The translations under genes and the position numbers were made by a program. From contig CM012955.1 of NCBI GenBank assembly GCA_000181795.3, positions 13,687,021-13,751,020 of the forward strand: a stretch of DNA of 64,000 bases, read 5' to 3'. This document shows positions 20,070 through 31,243 of this stretch, one piece after another (position 1 is the stretch's first letter; each line of letters begins with the position of its first letter). The DNA is from Trichinella spiralis. Its lineage: Eukaryota; Nematoda; Enoplea; Trichinellida; Trichinellidae. The notes under the pieces are model-generated. The model made no database searches, was not told the DNA's origin, and worked only from the letters and a program-made list of their open reading frames with translations.

Positions 20070-22254
20070 ATTGAAATGAATTTTAAAATGTTTATCAAAA
20101 TTCATAGAGACCTCTGAATTTATTATTAACACAGAACATTAATATAAATTATGACCATTCAGAGTTGTCACTATTTCATCAAGGCTTGTCATATCTGACA
20201 ATGAACAAGGAAGGCATGGGTACTGCACTTTATTTTTAAAGCTTCTCTGTAATCTTTTGCTCTTATAAACTGATTTACTTTAGAATTTGTGTGTATGGTA
20301 CTTTTGTAGCAAAAATTATACTATTATTTACCGTAGCTTACGCTGCTACGGAAATCTATGCAGAAAGCGATTTTATGTGAAAAGAGAGCAGTAAACCGGA
20401 AATTTGCATTTTATTATCTGAACAATCCATTGTATTCAAAATAATAGGAGTAAAAATTGCTGTAGAGTAATTTTGCTAATTTTCTAAACAAAGTTGTCAA
20501 ACTATTTTTAAGCTAAAAACAACAGTCAGTAAAGCGTGTGCTATTGGGTGTATAGAATTTACAATGAGCTAGAAGTGATTTTTTGTTTCATTTTTGATTA
20601 TTTATTACAAATATTTTGCATACTAACTGAATTTTAGTGAATATGACATTTAGTTTTCAAATATAAGTTATCAATTCCAGTATCAACGCTAAGTACTAGT
20701 AAAAAGTAAATTTATTTAAGAAGAGCTAAATAATTTGCATGTTAATTACACTGAAACGAATTAGTTTTCGGTTTATAAAATCCAACTGTAAAGGAAGAAT
20801 ATTCTTTGCAGGATCATAATTCATTTCTGCCGTTTGTTTAAATGAAAGTTTTTGAAGCAGTAAGAATCTTAAACAATCTGAAAGTTTACAAGACAGTATT
20901 GTATAATAAGTAAGTTTCAGATTATGTGCACGGCGACTAAAAATTTTAAAGCAAAATTCTGAAATTTCAGAATTTTTACAACGACTCTTACAACGATTAC
21001 AAATACAATTACAACGATTCTTCCTGGAATGTATTGCTTGACGCTATTATGGATGATGATGTTGCTAAAATAAAATAAAATAAAATAAATAGCGTCAAAA
21101 AATTGCACTATTTTGGAAAATATCTTGTATTAATACTTAATTACAATTTGTTAGTACGGTAGTGGAGGGTTATTTTTATTTTGGATGCGCATGCAAATTT
21201 TGTTTTACTTTCTTGCGTTGTGGTAATGATTCTTTGTTACTGATAATTGAAGATTCCCAATTTTCCACTTCAGCTTAGCGTAATTTGGCAAGAGCATTTA
21301 CTTCATTTTTGATGGAGATTGATTTGATTCCTGTTTTGTGTATAACTTCTTTTATGATTTTTAGTTATTAATTTACTATTTACAATGTAACCGTATGGTG
21401 ATGTTGGATAATGTTGGGAACACGAGTGTCTGATCACCATTGTTCTATAGAGGTTAAAACTTCGTGCAATATTTTTAAAATGAAAATTTGAAATTCACTG
21501 GCGAAATTGATGTTTCTTTTAACGATATTCAGCTTCATTGGATGATAGGTGAGGCCAGTAGCGTTGACAGTACGACTTGGCAGCCGCCCTCCCCCTCCCT
21601 AGCAGTGTTAGGAAGCAGCAGAGTAAATAGTTTCACCTAAATTATTGAAGAAGGTACATGCTTGCTTCGACACTTGCATCACAAGTTATATTTTAATATC
21701 CGGAGCAGATGAACTGCGGTTAAGTGTGAAATAAATTGGTTGCTGTTTTCCTGCATGTTTTTATTTGCTATTGCTAACTTTGGCAGCTAGGAGGAACAGT
21801 GAATTTCTGAAAAATAAATGTTAAATCACCTAATTTCAATAAACATGTTGCGTTTGTTTGTAAAAATGTTATGAATCATTTGACGAATCAAAGCACATTA
21901 TAACAGTGCAAACAGTTGATGAGCTTTAGCGATTATGACATGTGAATAAGTGAAATTTTATAAAATAATAATGCAAATGAATATAAGATAAATAACAGTG
22001 AATTTCCTTTCTTGAGTTTGCATCGGATAGTTGATTCAAACAGAAACAAAAAGAAACTGCAACTATAGAATAATGAGTTTACTAGCTTTTCTGATTTATT
22101 AACATGTTGATAGTAAATGGGATTTTTGATAAATATGCATATAGATAAAAGGAGATATCGATAGCAGGTAATAAATGAGATGCATGATAAATAAACAAAT
22201 AAATAAAACAATATATCAGGAGTGTCTAAAACAAAGTCAACAATAGTGTAAAAT
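20070..22254. other. Intergenic, nothing recognised
   Basis: About 2.2 kb of AT-rich sequence between the Josephin gene and the 3' end of the UBC9-like gene. A locally GC-rich patch occurs at about 21550-21620 (C-rich on the plus strand). I could not support any exon; it may hold the Josephin promoter and 3' UTR of the neighbour. Confidence 0.45.
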
Positions 22255-22992
22255 TCAACGAGGGAGTTTAGTCGATTCAATATACGCTAATGTCAAATTA
22301 CGTACATAGTTGTTATAAGCTTCACGATCTTTTACATACAAGTGATGCATTGTAGCATTCGCTACGATGTCGAGGTTTGGCTCCGCAAGCATATCTTGAA
22401 CGCAGGTTAAAACATCATTCAGATTTACTACATCATAGCCATTTAAAACGGATAAATTGATAATTCCATTCGAATAAACGTTAGGGTGCATAAGTGGAGG
22501 ATCAAACCTAAAAGGCCGATCCTGATTAATTTTAAAAATTCTAAATAAAATTGACAGACCAAATTTGTTTTGGCAGTGACGTCGATTGGTTTGCAGAGGA
22601 ATCATATCCGACATACACTTTAAATATGCCATTTTCCCATGGCGAGTCTTTTGGCCCATAAACAAAACATTCCCATGTAGACTTATCGAAAGTTCCGTCT
22701 CGTCGTTTCAAAGGTCTTGGAAGAAGGGCGCCTGATGAACGGCGATCCATAATCGTCTTTTCAGAACAGGCACTCTTGATAAGATTCCTGTAAAAAGTGT
22801 TGGGCATTTACAAAGTAGCATGCAATAAATGTGCTGCTAATTTTGATAAAGTTTGTATGCGCAGTTTTTTAATAATCGAATTCAAATTATTCCGATTTGA
22901 AGGAATGTCGAATTTGTTTCAGAGAAAGCAAAATGATTTATGCGAAGCGTGCTTTCAACAGAATAATATGATAACAAAATATTTTTCGGCAT
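22255..22992 (-). CDS. UBC9-like E2 paralogue lacking the catalytic cysteine
   Basis: UBC9 (UBE2I) is the SUMO-conjugating E2. Exons: a tentative first exon 22976-22992 (MPKNI plus two bases), then 22560-22787 and 22255-22507, joined across a 52-nt GT-AG intron. The spliced product, about 165 residues, follows UBC9 through its length: DGTFDKSTWECFVYG, SPWENGIFKVY, FDPPLMHPNVY, LAEPNLDIVANATMHHLYVK. In UBC9 the active-site Cys sits in SGTVCLSIL; here the same block reads NGIINLSVL, so the Cys is Asn. No nearby Cys can replace it. The HPN motif and fold-forming residues remain and the frame is open, so this looks like a maintained non-catalytic E2 variant (UEV-like role possible) rather than a decayed copy. 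The first exon uses a weak donor and may be wrong. Confidence 0.82.
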
Positions 22993-24873
22993 GTTCTGTA
23001 TGTAACTCACCACACTTACTGAACTTAATGTGACAAAAGCTATCAGGTACAGTAGAAAAATATGGCAAAATGGTATGGATAATACTGTAAATAAAGTAAA
23101 GCGTGAACTTAAAATATATAAACGTTTATAATCATAATTTTGAGAGTATGTCGGGTAAAAATGAAGTTTTTCAATTAGTTAAGGCATACAGTACATTTGC
23201 AAAATTCCTCATTAAGTACAGAGTCCTAATATGTTAATTAAATTCAGCAATTTTATCCATAAGGAAATGTGTATTAATTAATATATTAAGTTACATTTGC
23301 AATTTTCACATTTGAAGTGAAGAAACGAAGCAGACAGAGTTACATTTGTGCTTATTTAAATGTATGTTTCTTATGCATCCAAAAAACTAAATTCGAAATT
23401 AATGTAAAGTAACTTGATATATATATATATTAAAGAAAAATATGCTACAAATAAAATATAAAGAATAATTACAATCAAATGAATGTTTAAATTGCAAAAA
23501 ACGATTAAATTCACAGAAACTTTTTCTTGATAATAATCTGCACAAATGACTGCATATTTTCATGAAAAAAATGTGTACTGCGAACTTTGAATGACAGCTT
23601 TTTTTTCAGCTTAATGTAAAATTTTTCAGCTTAATGTAAAATACAACGCAATGATCACTTGGAAAACTTTTACAAACTTTTGCTTGTGTCTCGTTAGGAA
23701 TTTTTGAAGCAATATTTAATTCTTTATTGATAAGAGACTTTCATATTCTATTTTTCAAAATTAAAAGATCATATCTATCATTTGATTAATTTATAATAAA
23801 TTTGATAATACTTATCAAAGTTATACGATTTTATCTTGAATTTATTTCATAGTTGATCTGCAATAACTAAGAAACCGAAAGGCTCAGAGTTGTAAAAAAT
23901 CTTATTTTTGAGATATCATATTCCCAGTATATTTCTTTCAAGTAAGAATCATCATGAACATTAACAGAACAGCAAGAAAGAAAACGTGCCAATGTCATTT
24001 TACTTTTGATCTAAAGGGGCGATTTCATATCATGTTTATTTTCGGGAAACGCCCTGATGAACGCTGGAATAAAGGTATCATTTTTGATTGATCACCGTCT
24101 ATAGAAGAACCCTTTCAATTGGAAAACTTTTGAAAACACATACAGTTAAAAGATCCCGCCACTGCCGCCGGTGAAGTTGCTTTTCTGATTTTTATTTTTC
24201 AGTTTTACTTTTCAAAATTCAAATATACACCAGATAAATGTATTTTGGTTGAAGATCTAGCCCATGTGAACCGTTCATTTGAGGAATTTTCAAACGAAAC
24301 CAACTACTCAATGATAGCACTATATAAAACCGCTTGTCAATATGCAGCTGCATGAAGAAGTTTCAAAAAAAATTCATTATTACTTTCCGTTGGCAATAGT
24401 TTTCAGATGAGCCGATGAATCATTTTCGCCTCGCAACCAAAAAGTAACAACTGGCAACAACTGTCGGTCTTCCCTTTGGAAACGCCCCGCTTTTTGTGCA
24501 CGAAAAGCCAATCCCAGGTTTTATAAATCAAATGTTGACACTTTGACAAATATTACCTGGTATTGGAATTCAATTTTACAGTACATGTGTTGCTTTTATC
24601 TGTGCTGCAGTTGTAATATTAAATCAGCTAAATTTGGAAGAAACGAAAATTGATGAACGTTGAACTAGAAGATCAAAATTTTTTCAAAGAAATTAAAATA
24701 TTCCATTTTTTTGCGTTCACTTTATGACGGCTGATATTGCTGTAAACTATGCTTAGTTTATCAAATTGTACATTGTAATTGTTCCTTATTTTATGCTTTA
24801 TATTAAATGATGAGCAAATCTCTTTGTCTCATTTCAAAAAAATTTCATCAAAGTTAAAAAAATCATGTAGTTT
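22993..24873. other. Intergenic, with a short 20-nt tandem duplication
   Basis: AT-rich sequence upstream of the UBC9-like gene. A 20-nt unit is repeated in tandem at about 23602-23641. A locally GC-richer stretch near 24000-24200 and 24410-24520 has short open frames but no family resemblance. No gene is called. Confidence 0.45.
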
Positions 24874-25962
24874 AAGACGAAAAATTCCAACTACATTTTT
24901 TCTGTTTTAATATTATGGGAATATATATATATATATTATATTATATTATAAAATATTGTTGTGACAGAAAATGTTCAACCATATTTTATAAATAAAATAA
25001 ATCATCATTGCAGTTGAAAAAATTCATTTCTCAACATATTTCTTCATTTTAATAATAAAAATTTGTTTAACATTTCAATTCATTCACTTTGAAATTCATA
25101 TATAATTTGTTTTTAAAAAATTAAAAATTATCAACAAATATTTTAAATATTTTAGAAGTATAATTTATGCATTGCTTCTCCTTTAAATACAATTTATATT
25201 TCATTTCAGTTGGGCAGTGAACGTGGCCTAATCGTATCACTTGCCATTGGTTGTGCCGAGTTGTTATATCGGGGTTCGAGTCCCTGGTATGAAAAGAAAA
25301 AGTCGCTGAGTAAAGCGCATTGCTTGCCCATGATATGGTCTCCAAGCAGCCAAGACCTTTTTCTTCAGAGCTATCATTTGTAAAATACGGTTTCAGACAC
25401 CACTGAACCTCAAATTTTTTCTAACAATAAATTTTGAGAAAATACAACAAAATGAGTCCTGATCACGTATCAGCATTTACGACAGCAAAGAGAAAATGAT
25501 ATATGACTTTTTCCATTTTTTACATATTTTTATGCCTACTTTCACCATATTTTGTTGGTATTTGCACTGTATTTCTTTGGTGAAGAGCAATGTTGATATT
25601 CATGCTATTTTTCACATGCTTTCAATTGTCGATGCTTATTTCAGCTAAATTTTCTGATCTAATTGACTTCACAAGCTGATGATTGATATGACTGCGGTTG
25701 CAAATTTTTTTTAGCTCGTTGCTACTTTTGCCGTTGTGTGTTTACTGTGAAACGCTTACTCCATCTTTATTACTTGCAATGCACACTTAATTTGGTTTTT
25801 ATTCTGTTTTATTGTTAATGGGATATTCACATAAATCACTGAATGTATCCGCTTACACTATAATACTATTTATCTTTTCAGTCTTATTGATCGGTGCCTT
25901 TTTAAAAATCAAACAAATTTAAGCTAGTTGCATTTTTTTAATAAGCAATCGCACATTGCCAG
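24874..25962 (+). repeat. 1.09-kb tandem duplication, copy 1
   Basis: This copy is repeated almost base for base 1102 nt downstream, differing by scattered single changes and a one-base indel in a T run. It contains a tRNA-like promoter region. The two copies are separated by about 13 nt. The minus-strand reading frame at about 25121-25345, identical in both copies, is a by-product of the tRNA-like element and not a gene. Confidence 0.9.
25217..25292 (+). repeat. tRNA-like RNA polymerase III promoter (SINE head), copy 1
   Basis: A B-box GGTTCGAGTCC occurs at 25273-25283, in a T-arm that can form a five-pair stem around TTCGAGT. An A-box-like TGGCCTAATCG lies about 49 nt upstream (from 25224). 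The 5' and 3' flanks do not form an acceptor stem, so this is a degenerate tRNA or a tRNA-derived SINE head rather than a working tRNA gene. Confidence 0.55.
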
Positions 25963-25975
25963 CCATTCAAAGTTC

Positions 25976-27065
25976 AAGATGAAAAATTCCAACTACATTT
26001 TTTCTGTTTTAATATTATGGGAATATATATATATATATTATATTATATTATAAAATATTGTTGTGACAGAAAATGTTCAACCATATTTTATAAATAAAAT
26101 AAATCATCATTGCAGTTGAAAAAATTCATTTCTCAACATATTTCTTCATTTTAATAATAAAAATTTGTTTAACATTTCAATTCATTCACTTTGAAATTCA
26201 TATATAATTTGTTTTTAAAAAATTAAAAATTATCAACAAATATTTTAAATATTTTAGAAGTATAATTTATGCATTGCTTCTCCTTTAAATACAATTTATA
26301 TTTCATTTCAGTTGGGCAGTGAACGTGGCCTAATCGTATCACTTGCCATTGGTTGTGCCGAGTTGTTATATCGGGGTTCGAGTCCCTGGTATGAAAAGAA
26401 AAAGTCGCTGAGTAAAGCGCATTGCTTGCCCATGATATGGTCTCCAAGCAGCCAAGACCTTTTTCTTCAGAGCTATCATTTGTAAAATACGGTTTCAGAC
26501 ACCACTGAATCTCAAATTTTTTCTAACAATACATTTTGAGAAAATACAACAAAATGAGTCCTGATCACGTATCAGCATTTACGACAGCAAAGAGAAAATG
26601 ATATATGACTTTTTCCATTTTTTACATATTTTTATGCCTACTTTCACCATATTTTGTTGGTATTTGCACTGTATTTCTTTGGTGAAGAGCAATGTTGATA
26701 TTCATGCTATTTTTCACATGCTTTCAATTGTAGATGCTCATTTCAGCTAAATTTTCTGATCTAATTGACTTCACAAGCTGATGATTGATATGACTGCGGT
26801 TGCAAATTTTTTTTTAGCTCGTTGTTACTTTTGCCGTTGTGTGTTTACTGTGAAGCGCTTACTCCATCCCTATTACTTGCAATGCACACTTAATTTGGTT
26901 TTTATTCTGTTTTATTGTTAATGGGATATTCACATAAATTACTGAATGTATCCGCTTACACTCTAATACTACTTATCTTTTCAGTCTTGTTGATAGTTGC
27001 TTTTGAAAAAATCAAACAGATTTAAACTTGTTGTATTTTTTTAATAAGCGATCGCACATTGCCAG
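25976..27065 (+). repeat. 1.09-kb tandem duplication, copy 2
   Basis: Second copy of the unit at 24874-25962. The matched segments run from AAGATGAAAAATTCC to CACATTGCCAG. High identity in non-coding AT-rich sequence indicates a recent duplication, or alternatively an assembly duplication. Confidence 0.9.
26319..26394 (+). repeat. tRNA-like RNA polymerase III promoter (SINE head), copy 2
   Basis: Same A-box-like and B-box elements as in copy 1, shifted by 1102 nt (B-box at 26375-26385). No acceptor stem forms here either. Confidence 0.55.
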
Positions 27066-27667
27066 GCAGAAACATTACGTTCTAATTCAGAATTCGTTAA
27101 TAACTGGAGGTGTTCCAAATAAAGCAGAATTTTTATGAAATTAAACATTCGGTGATTAAAATGATTGGAATTCACAAAAATGCTTCAAGTTGCTCTTTGT
27201 ATGTGATGTGCATGCATAAACACATCACATTATTGGTTTTTATGGTTATCACGTTACTGTAGGTTACTGTGTTACTTAGATAAAAAATAATAAAGAGCAC
27301 TTCGCACGGACATGACAGTATTTTTGATCGATGAGTCATGATACAATGATTAATACTTTTCATGAATTGTCTCATAATTCAGCGTTCGTCAAAGTTGAGA
27401 GTTTGTAAATAAAGAATTAATTTGTAAAATGAAAAAAACTATTTTATACAACGTCATCAAAAACTGATGAAAATTAAAACATTACTTGATATTTTGATTT
27501 ACTGTGATATCTTAAACATCTTTTGTTGTTTACTGTAAGTTATAATAGGTCTTGCAATTGATTTGTTAGACTCGAGAAATTAATTTGTTTGCAAAATGTT
27601 TTTGTCAGTTGGTTATGCGATTAACTGTTGTGGTTTTATATTCTAGAGCTGTGAATTTTGAATATAA
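27066..27667. other. Intergenic, upstream of the first SKP1-like gene
   Basis: AT-rich spacer of 0.6 kb that should include the promoter of the SKP1-like gene at 27668. No motif stands out clearly. Confidence 0.4.
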
Positions 27668-28508
27668 ATGGGTTGTTTGGTGAACGTCGTGTCTGGAGAC
27701 GGTAAAGTATTTGAAGTCGACCTTAAAGCAATTCAACTTTCGAAAACCGTCAAGACAATGCTGGAAGGTAGTGATTTGTTGTATTGTTTATTTTTATAAA
27801 TTTCTGAACGTGTTAATGAATTGAGGTCTGTGCTTTGATGGGGAGCAAAATATTGTGGAAGCAATTCCGTTGCCAAATGTTTGTTCTGCAGTTTTGGAGA
27901 AAGTATTTTTTTATCTTTTTTTGTTTGAACAGTAATATTGTTTTTAAATAGATTTTGCTTTACTGTGAACATCACAAAAATGACGTGCCTGAGGAGGAAA
28001 AAAATGTGAAAATGAAAGAAGAAGAAACGAACAATGAAGAAGAACAAATAAATGTAAATTGCAAACAGGTAGAAGAAAAAATGAGTGAATGGGATTCGGA
28101 GTTTTTGGACGTTGAGCAAAGCACACTGTTTGAAATCATTTTGGTAATTTTATAAATTGTATTTAATCGTGTTTTGATTGTTTTATATGATTATCATCTG
28201 TGAAACATGAAATATTCAATTTATGATTTTATTATTTATCTTTTAAATTAATGTTGTTTTTATTTAATAAGAGGGTGATCTTTTACAGGCTGCGAATTAC
28301 TTAGAAATCAAATCTTTGCTTGACATTGCTTGCTTGTCTGTTGCGAAAATGATGAAAGGAAAATCGGCAGAAGAAATCCGTCGTACATTCAATATTAAAA
28401 ATGACTTTACCCCTGAAGAGGAAGAACAAGTAAATAAAATAATTACTGAATGAATTTCATTAAAGTTTTTTATTTCAGATTCGTCGTGGAAATGCCTGCC
28501 GTAAATGA
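27668..28508 (+). CDS. SKP1-related protein, cluster copy 1
   Basis: SKP1 proteins bridge cullin-1 and F-box proteins in SCF ubiquitin ligases. Exons: 27668-27767, 27826-27902, 27952-28143, 28289-28429, 28479-28508; all in phase, 179 residues. The N-terminal BTB/POZ-type fold begins with [12 protein letters not shown] and [11 protein letters not shown]; the centre has EAIPLPNV and [11 protein letters not shown]. The C-terminal F-box-binding part reads [39 protein letters not shown]. Two oddities: exon 3 carries a Glu/Lys-rich insertion before EWDSEFL, longer than usual; and the last residues are IRRGNACRK instead of the usual [10 protein letters not shown], so the terminal Trp is lost. The last intron, if retained, adds VNKIITE and a stop. 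AATAAA lies near 28711. Confidence 0.93.
28379..28488 (+). repeat. Identical tract shared with SKP1-like copy 4
   Basis: These 110 nt match 36217-36326 without a difference. They cover the end of exon 4, the whole 49-nt last intron and the start of exon 5. The neighbouring exon sequence differs at many positions, so the tract fits gene conversion. Confidence 0.85.
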
Positions 28509-30393
28509 TGAATGATTTTCGAATTGATTTTTTTGCATATTTGCATGTTTGTCACCGATTACATTGTCCAATTATGACTGCTTTTGTTGGTGTTTCGTTT
28601 GCGCATTATATTTTTCACTTTTCCAACTCGAATGTGAAACATTTTTAGTGTACGTTTAATGGAAATTTTTTTATGGGAAATTGTTTATTATTTATCATAG
28701 AACGTTTGTCAATAAATGCGCTTTTTAAATGTTTTGTGAAAATTATGGCAACTGTTTTTTCAAAATAATTTTTACATTTAACTTAAATATTAATTGGAAA
28801 AGATTTTTATCATTTTTATTCTAATTCCATTTTCATGTTGAATTGTAATTTCATTATCTTTTTTTTGATACATAAAAATGACGTAAAAAATATTTTACAC
28901 AAACTGGGCAATGAAATGATAATTAACAGATTTTCCAAAAAGCAAAATACGACAGTTTGAAATTGTTTTCAATCATATTTTGAATTGAATTGCTTTGTTC
29001 ATGAGTATTTGTGGCTATTTATTTTATCAGTTAGACGTGGCTCACTGTCTGCTCAGTAAATTGTATGCCTTAATTGGTATGTGATAGTTGTTTGAAAAAA
29101 TTGTTTGAAGTTTAAAAGTAAAAAAAATTATTTACGACTTTTTAAAATTGTTTATAAATAATTTACAATTGACATTCGAATTCTGAATCAACTGCAACGT
29201 AGTATGATTAAAAAACAGTGAACAATCATTTTTTGGTCCATGTTTGAAGCATTATTAAACATGCTTGTAAACAAATTAATAATTGAAATTGATTGCCGCA
29301 TGAAGAGCATGAGTCAGAGCGGCAGTTGCTGACAGTAAAATATGCTCGAGGTGAGCATTTGTCGCCGCTACAGGAACAGTGATCGCCTGTTGCCGCTTGT
29401 TATTTTTTACTATAAAGAAACACTTATTCCACTTTTGTAGATTAGCAATTGTGAATGTGAATGAATACCAATATCTGCATCATGCAAATGCATCCTAATG
29501 AAATGATTTTATAATGAAAGTTAAAGTAAAAAATATTAACTGCACCATCATTCTACACTAATCTGAAGCATCACAAAAATGAATATTTTTGAAATATAAT
29601 AATAAGTAAGTGTAACATAAACAGTTGTTGTATACATACCTAATAAAAATATTTCTAAAATAAACACGAAAAACAATTTAGTTAATTCCAAAAGAGGAAA
29701 TTCTTGGACGAAGCAATAATATTGATGCTTGAAAATTTTTAAATTTACCGTAACCATATTAATTTATAACACATTGCCAAGTGCTGATCAGTTAATAACT
29801 TATAAATGGATAATAAATTGAATAGCATAATTGTATTATTAAAAATAAACTTTTAAAGCATCGTACCTTCTCTTTTAAAGCTGATAATGCTATTTAAAAG
29901 CGCTCAATATACTTTGCATGTTTGATACTGTAGCTACTGTATCTATAGTGAACTTATGTATTGTAAATTTGACTTGGTATGCCTGTTGAGATTTTTGTTG
30001 TTATTGCTACTGAATAGTTTTAGAATTTGATAATATATTTTCTTTTTATTCTGTAATGTTATCCTAATCAATTATCTACTAGTGGTTTGAAGTTTTCTTT
30101 ATAATGATTTTAAAGCGTTGTAATAAATTAAAATGACGATTGTTGTTTTTTTAATATTAAATTAGGATTGGAATATAGTAAAATTTATTTAAACGTTAAT
30201 ACGTTTGATCAGTCGCGTTTTTTCATGAAGTAAGTTTGAGTTATTTTTAAAATTCCATTTTTATAATTTTATTATTGCTTTATATTGTATGATTGCTACG
30301 TGCATTGCTTTATGTTAAAATTTTATTCATATGACGCATAGTTTCTTTATGTTCGATAACGTTTTGGTTGAAGTTTCTGTTTGAAGCACAGCA
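28509..30393. other. Intergenic between SKP1-like copies 1 and 2
   Basis: 1.9 kb of AT-rich spacer. A small GC-richer stretch at about 29310-29400 contains no supportable exon. No degenerate SKP1 copy was recognised in it. Confidence 0.45.
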
Positions 30394-31243
30394 ATGTCCA
30401 ACAAACGTAAGGTCGTGAGCAGTGATGGTGTGGTGTTTGAAGCCGAATTATCGATATTAAAAAAGTCTCGAGTTATCAAAGAATTATTGGAAAGTAAATT
30501 TAAATGAAATAAATTTTCATTTTTGTAAACTGCGAAATATTTCAGAGGAAACTAGTAGCGTTGACAGTGCGATTAACATTGAAAGCATTACTGGTGATCT
30601 GCTTGGAAAAGTTAACTTCTGTTTTTCTTCTGCCACAAGTCAGATTTGTTTGTTAATGCTTTTCCTTTAAAATTGATTAGGTTCTGTTGTACTGTGCAAA
30701 CCAACCAGTTTACGAAAATAAACCGAGAGTGAATCGTCGTTTAGAAAGAACGCCGGATGTGATGTCTTCTTTTGATATGGAATTTTTTAATGTCGATCCT
30801 GAAACACTTTTTAATTTAATTTCAGTATGAAAGATTTAATGTAACAATTATTCATTTGTATTTCTTAATCACGAAATTGGGTTTTTCATTCTGCATTGTC
30901 TTGATTTAAAGACAATTTAAAATATTTATTTTAACACTGATATAAGCATGAAATTGCTGCATTGTGATGTTAAATGGAATAGTTTTAACTTTTTGATTTG
31001 TTGTAGAGTATAATTTTTTTAATATTATTTTAGGTTGGAATTGCGTTGAAAATTGATTGCTTGCTTGAAAATTCGTCGAAATATGCCGCTCATTTAATAA
31101 GAGGGAAAACTGGGGAAGATATAAGGCAACTTTTGGAAATCTCGTTGGACGAGCAAACTTCAAAGGAACCAGACTTCTTAATTAGTGATGATGAAGAAGA
31201 ACAGCAGAAAGAAGCAGAACAAGATGTAGAGATGGTGAACTGA
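30394..31243 (+). CDS. Divergent SKP1-related protein, cluster copy 2
   Basis: Exons: 30394-30493, 30546-30610, 30681-30824, 31034-31243; all in phase, 172 residues. The first exon is 100 nt and ends in phase 1, as in the other three copies. SKP1-like features are VVSSDGVVFEAELSILKKS, VLLYCANQPVY, FDMEFFNVDPETLFNLI, and GKTGEDIRQLLEI. The protein departs from SKP1 in the second exon (ETSSVDSAINIESI) and at the end: the [16 protein letters not shown] segment is missing and replaced by an acidic tail (ISDDEEEQQKEAEQDVEMVN). F-box binding is therefore doubtful; cullin-side contacts may remain. Intact splicing and open frames argue against a pseudogene. Confidence 0.85.

Noticed and set aside
21540-21625. 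GC-rich patch as an exon or structured RNA
   Set aside because: No frame or convincing hairpin could be supported by eye; a 15-nt match to a SKP1-like exon is within chance for this window size.
22797-23033. Cys-rich plus-strand frame (CNKC, CEAC, CSVC) upstream of the UBC9-like gene
   Set aside because: The pairs resemble zinc-binding motifs, but there is no supported start or downstream exon and the spacing fits no known finger; a chance result is likely.
23954-24091. 46-codon frame starting MNINRTARKK with GKRPDERWNK
   Set aside because: Looks protein-like over a short span, but the only possible next exon stops quickly and no family fits.
25217-25292. A functional tRNA gene
   Set aside because: A-box-like and B-box are present, but the flanks do not form an acceptor stem and no clear anticodon arm is visible.
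25121-25345. Identical 74-codon minus-strand frames in both duplicated units (25121 and 26223)
   Set aside because: The frame reads through the tRNA-like B-box on the wrong strand and is repeated only because the whole unit is duplicated; no start context or splice partners.
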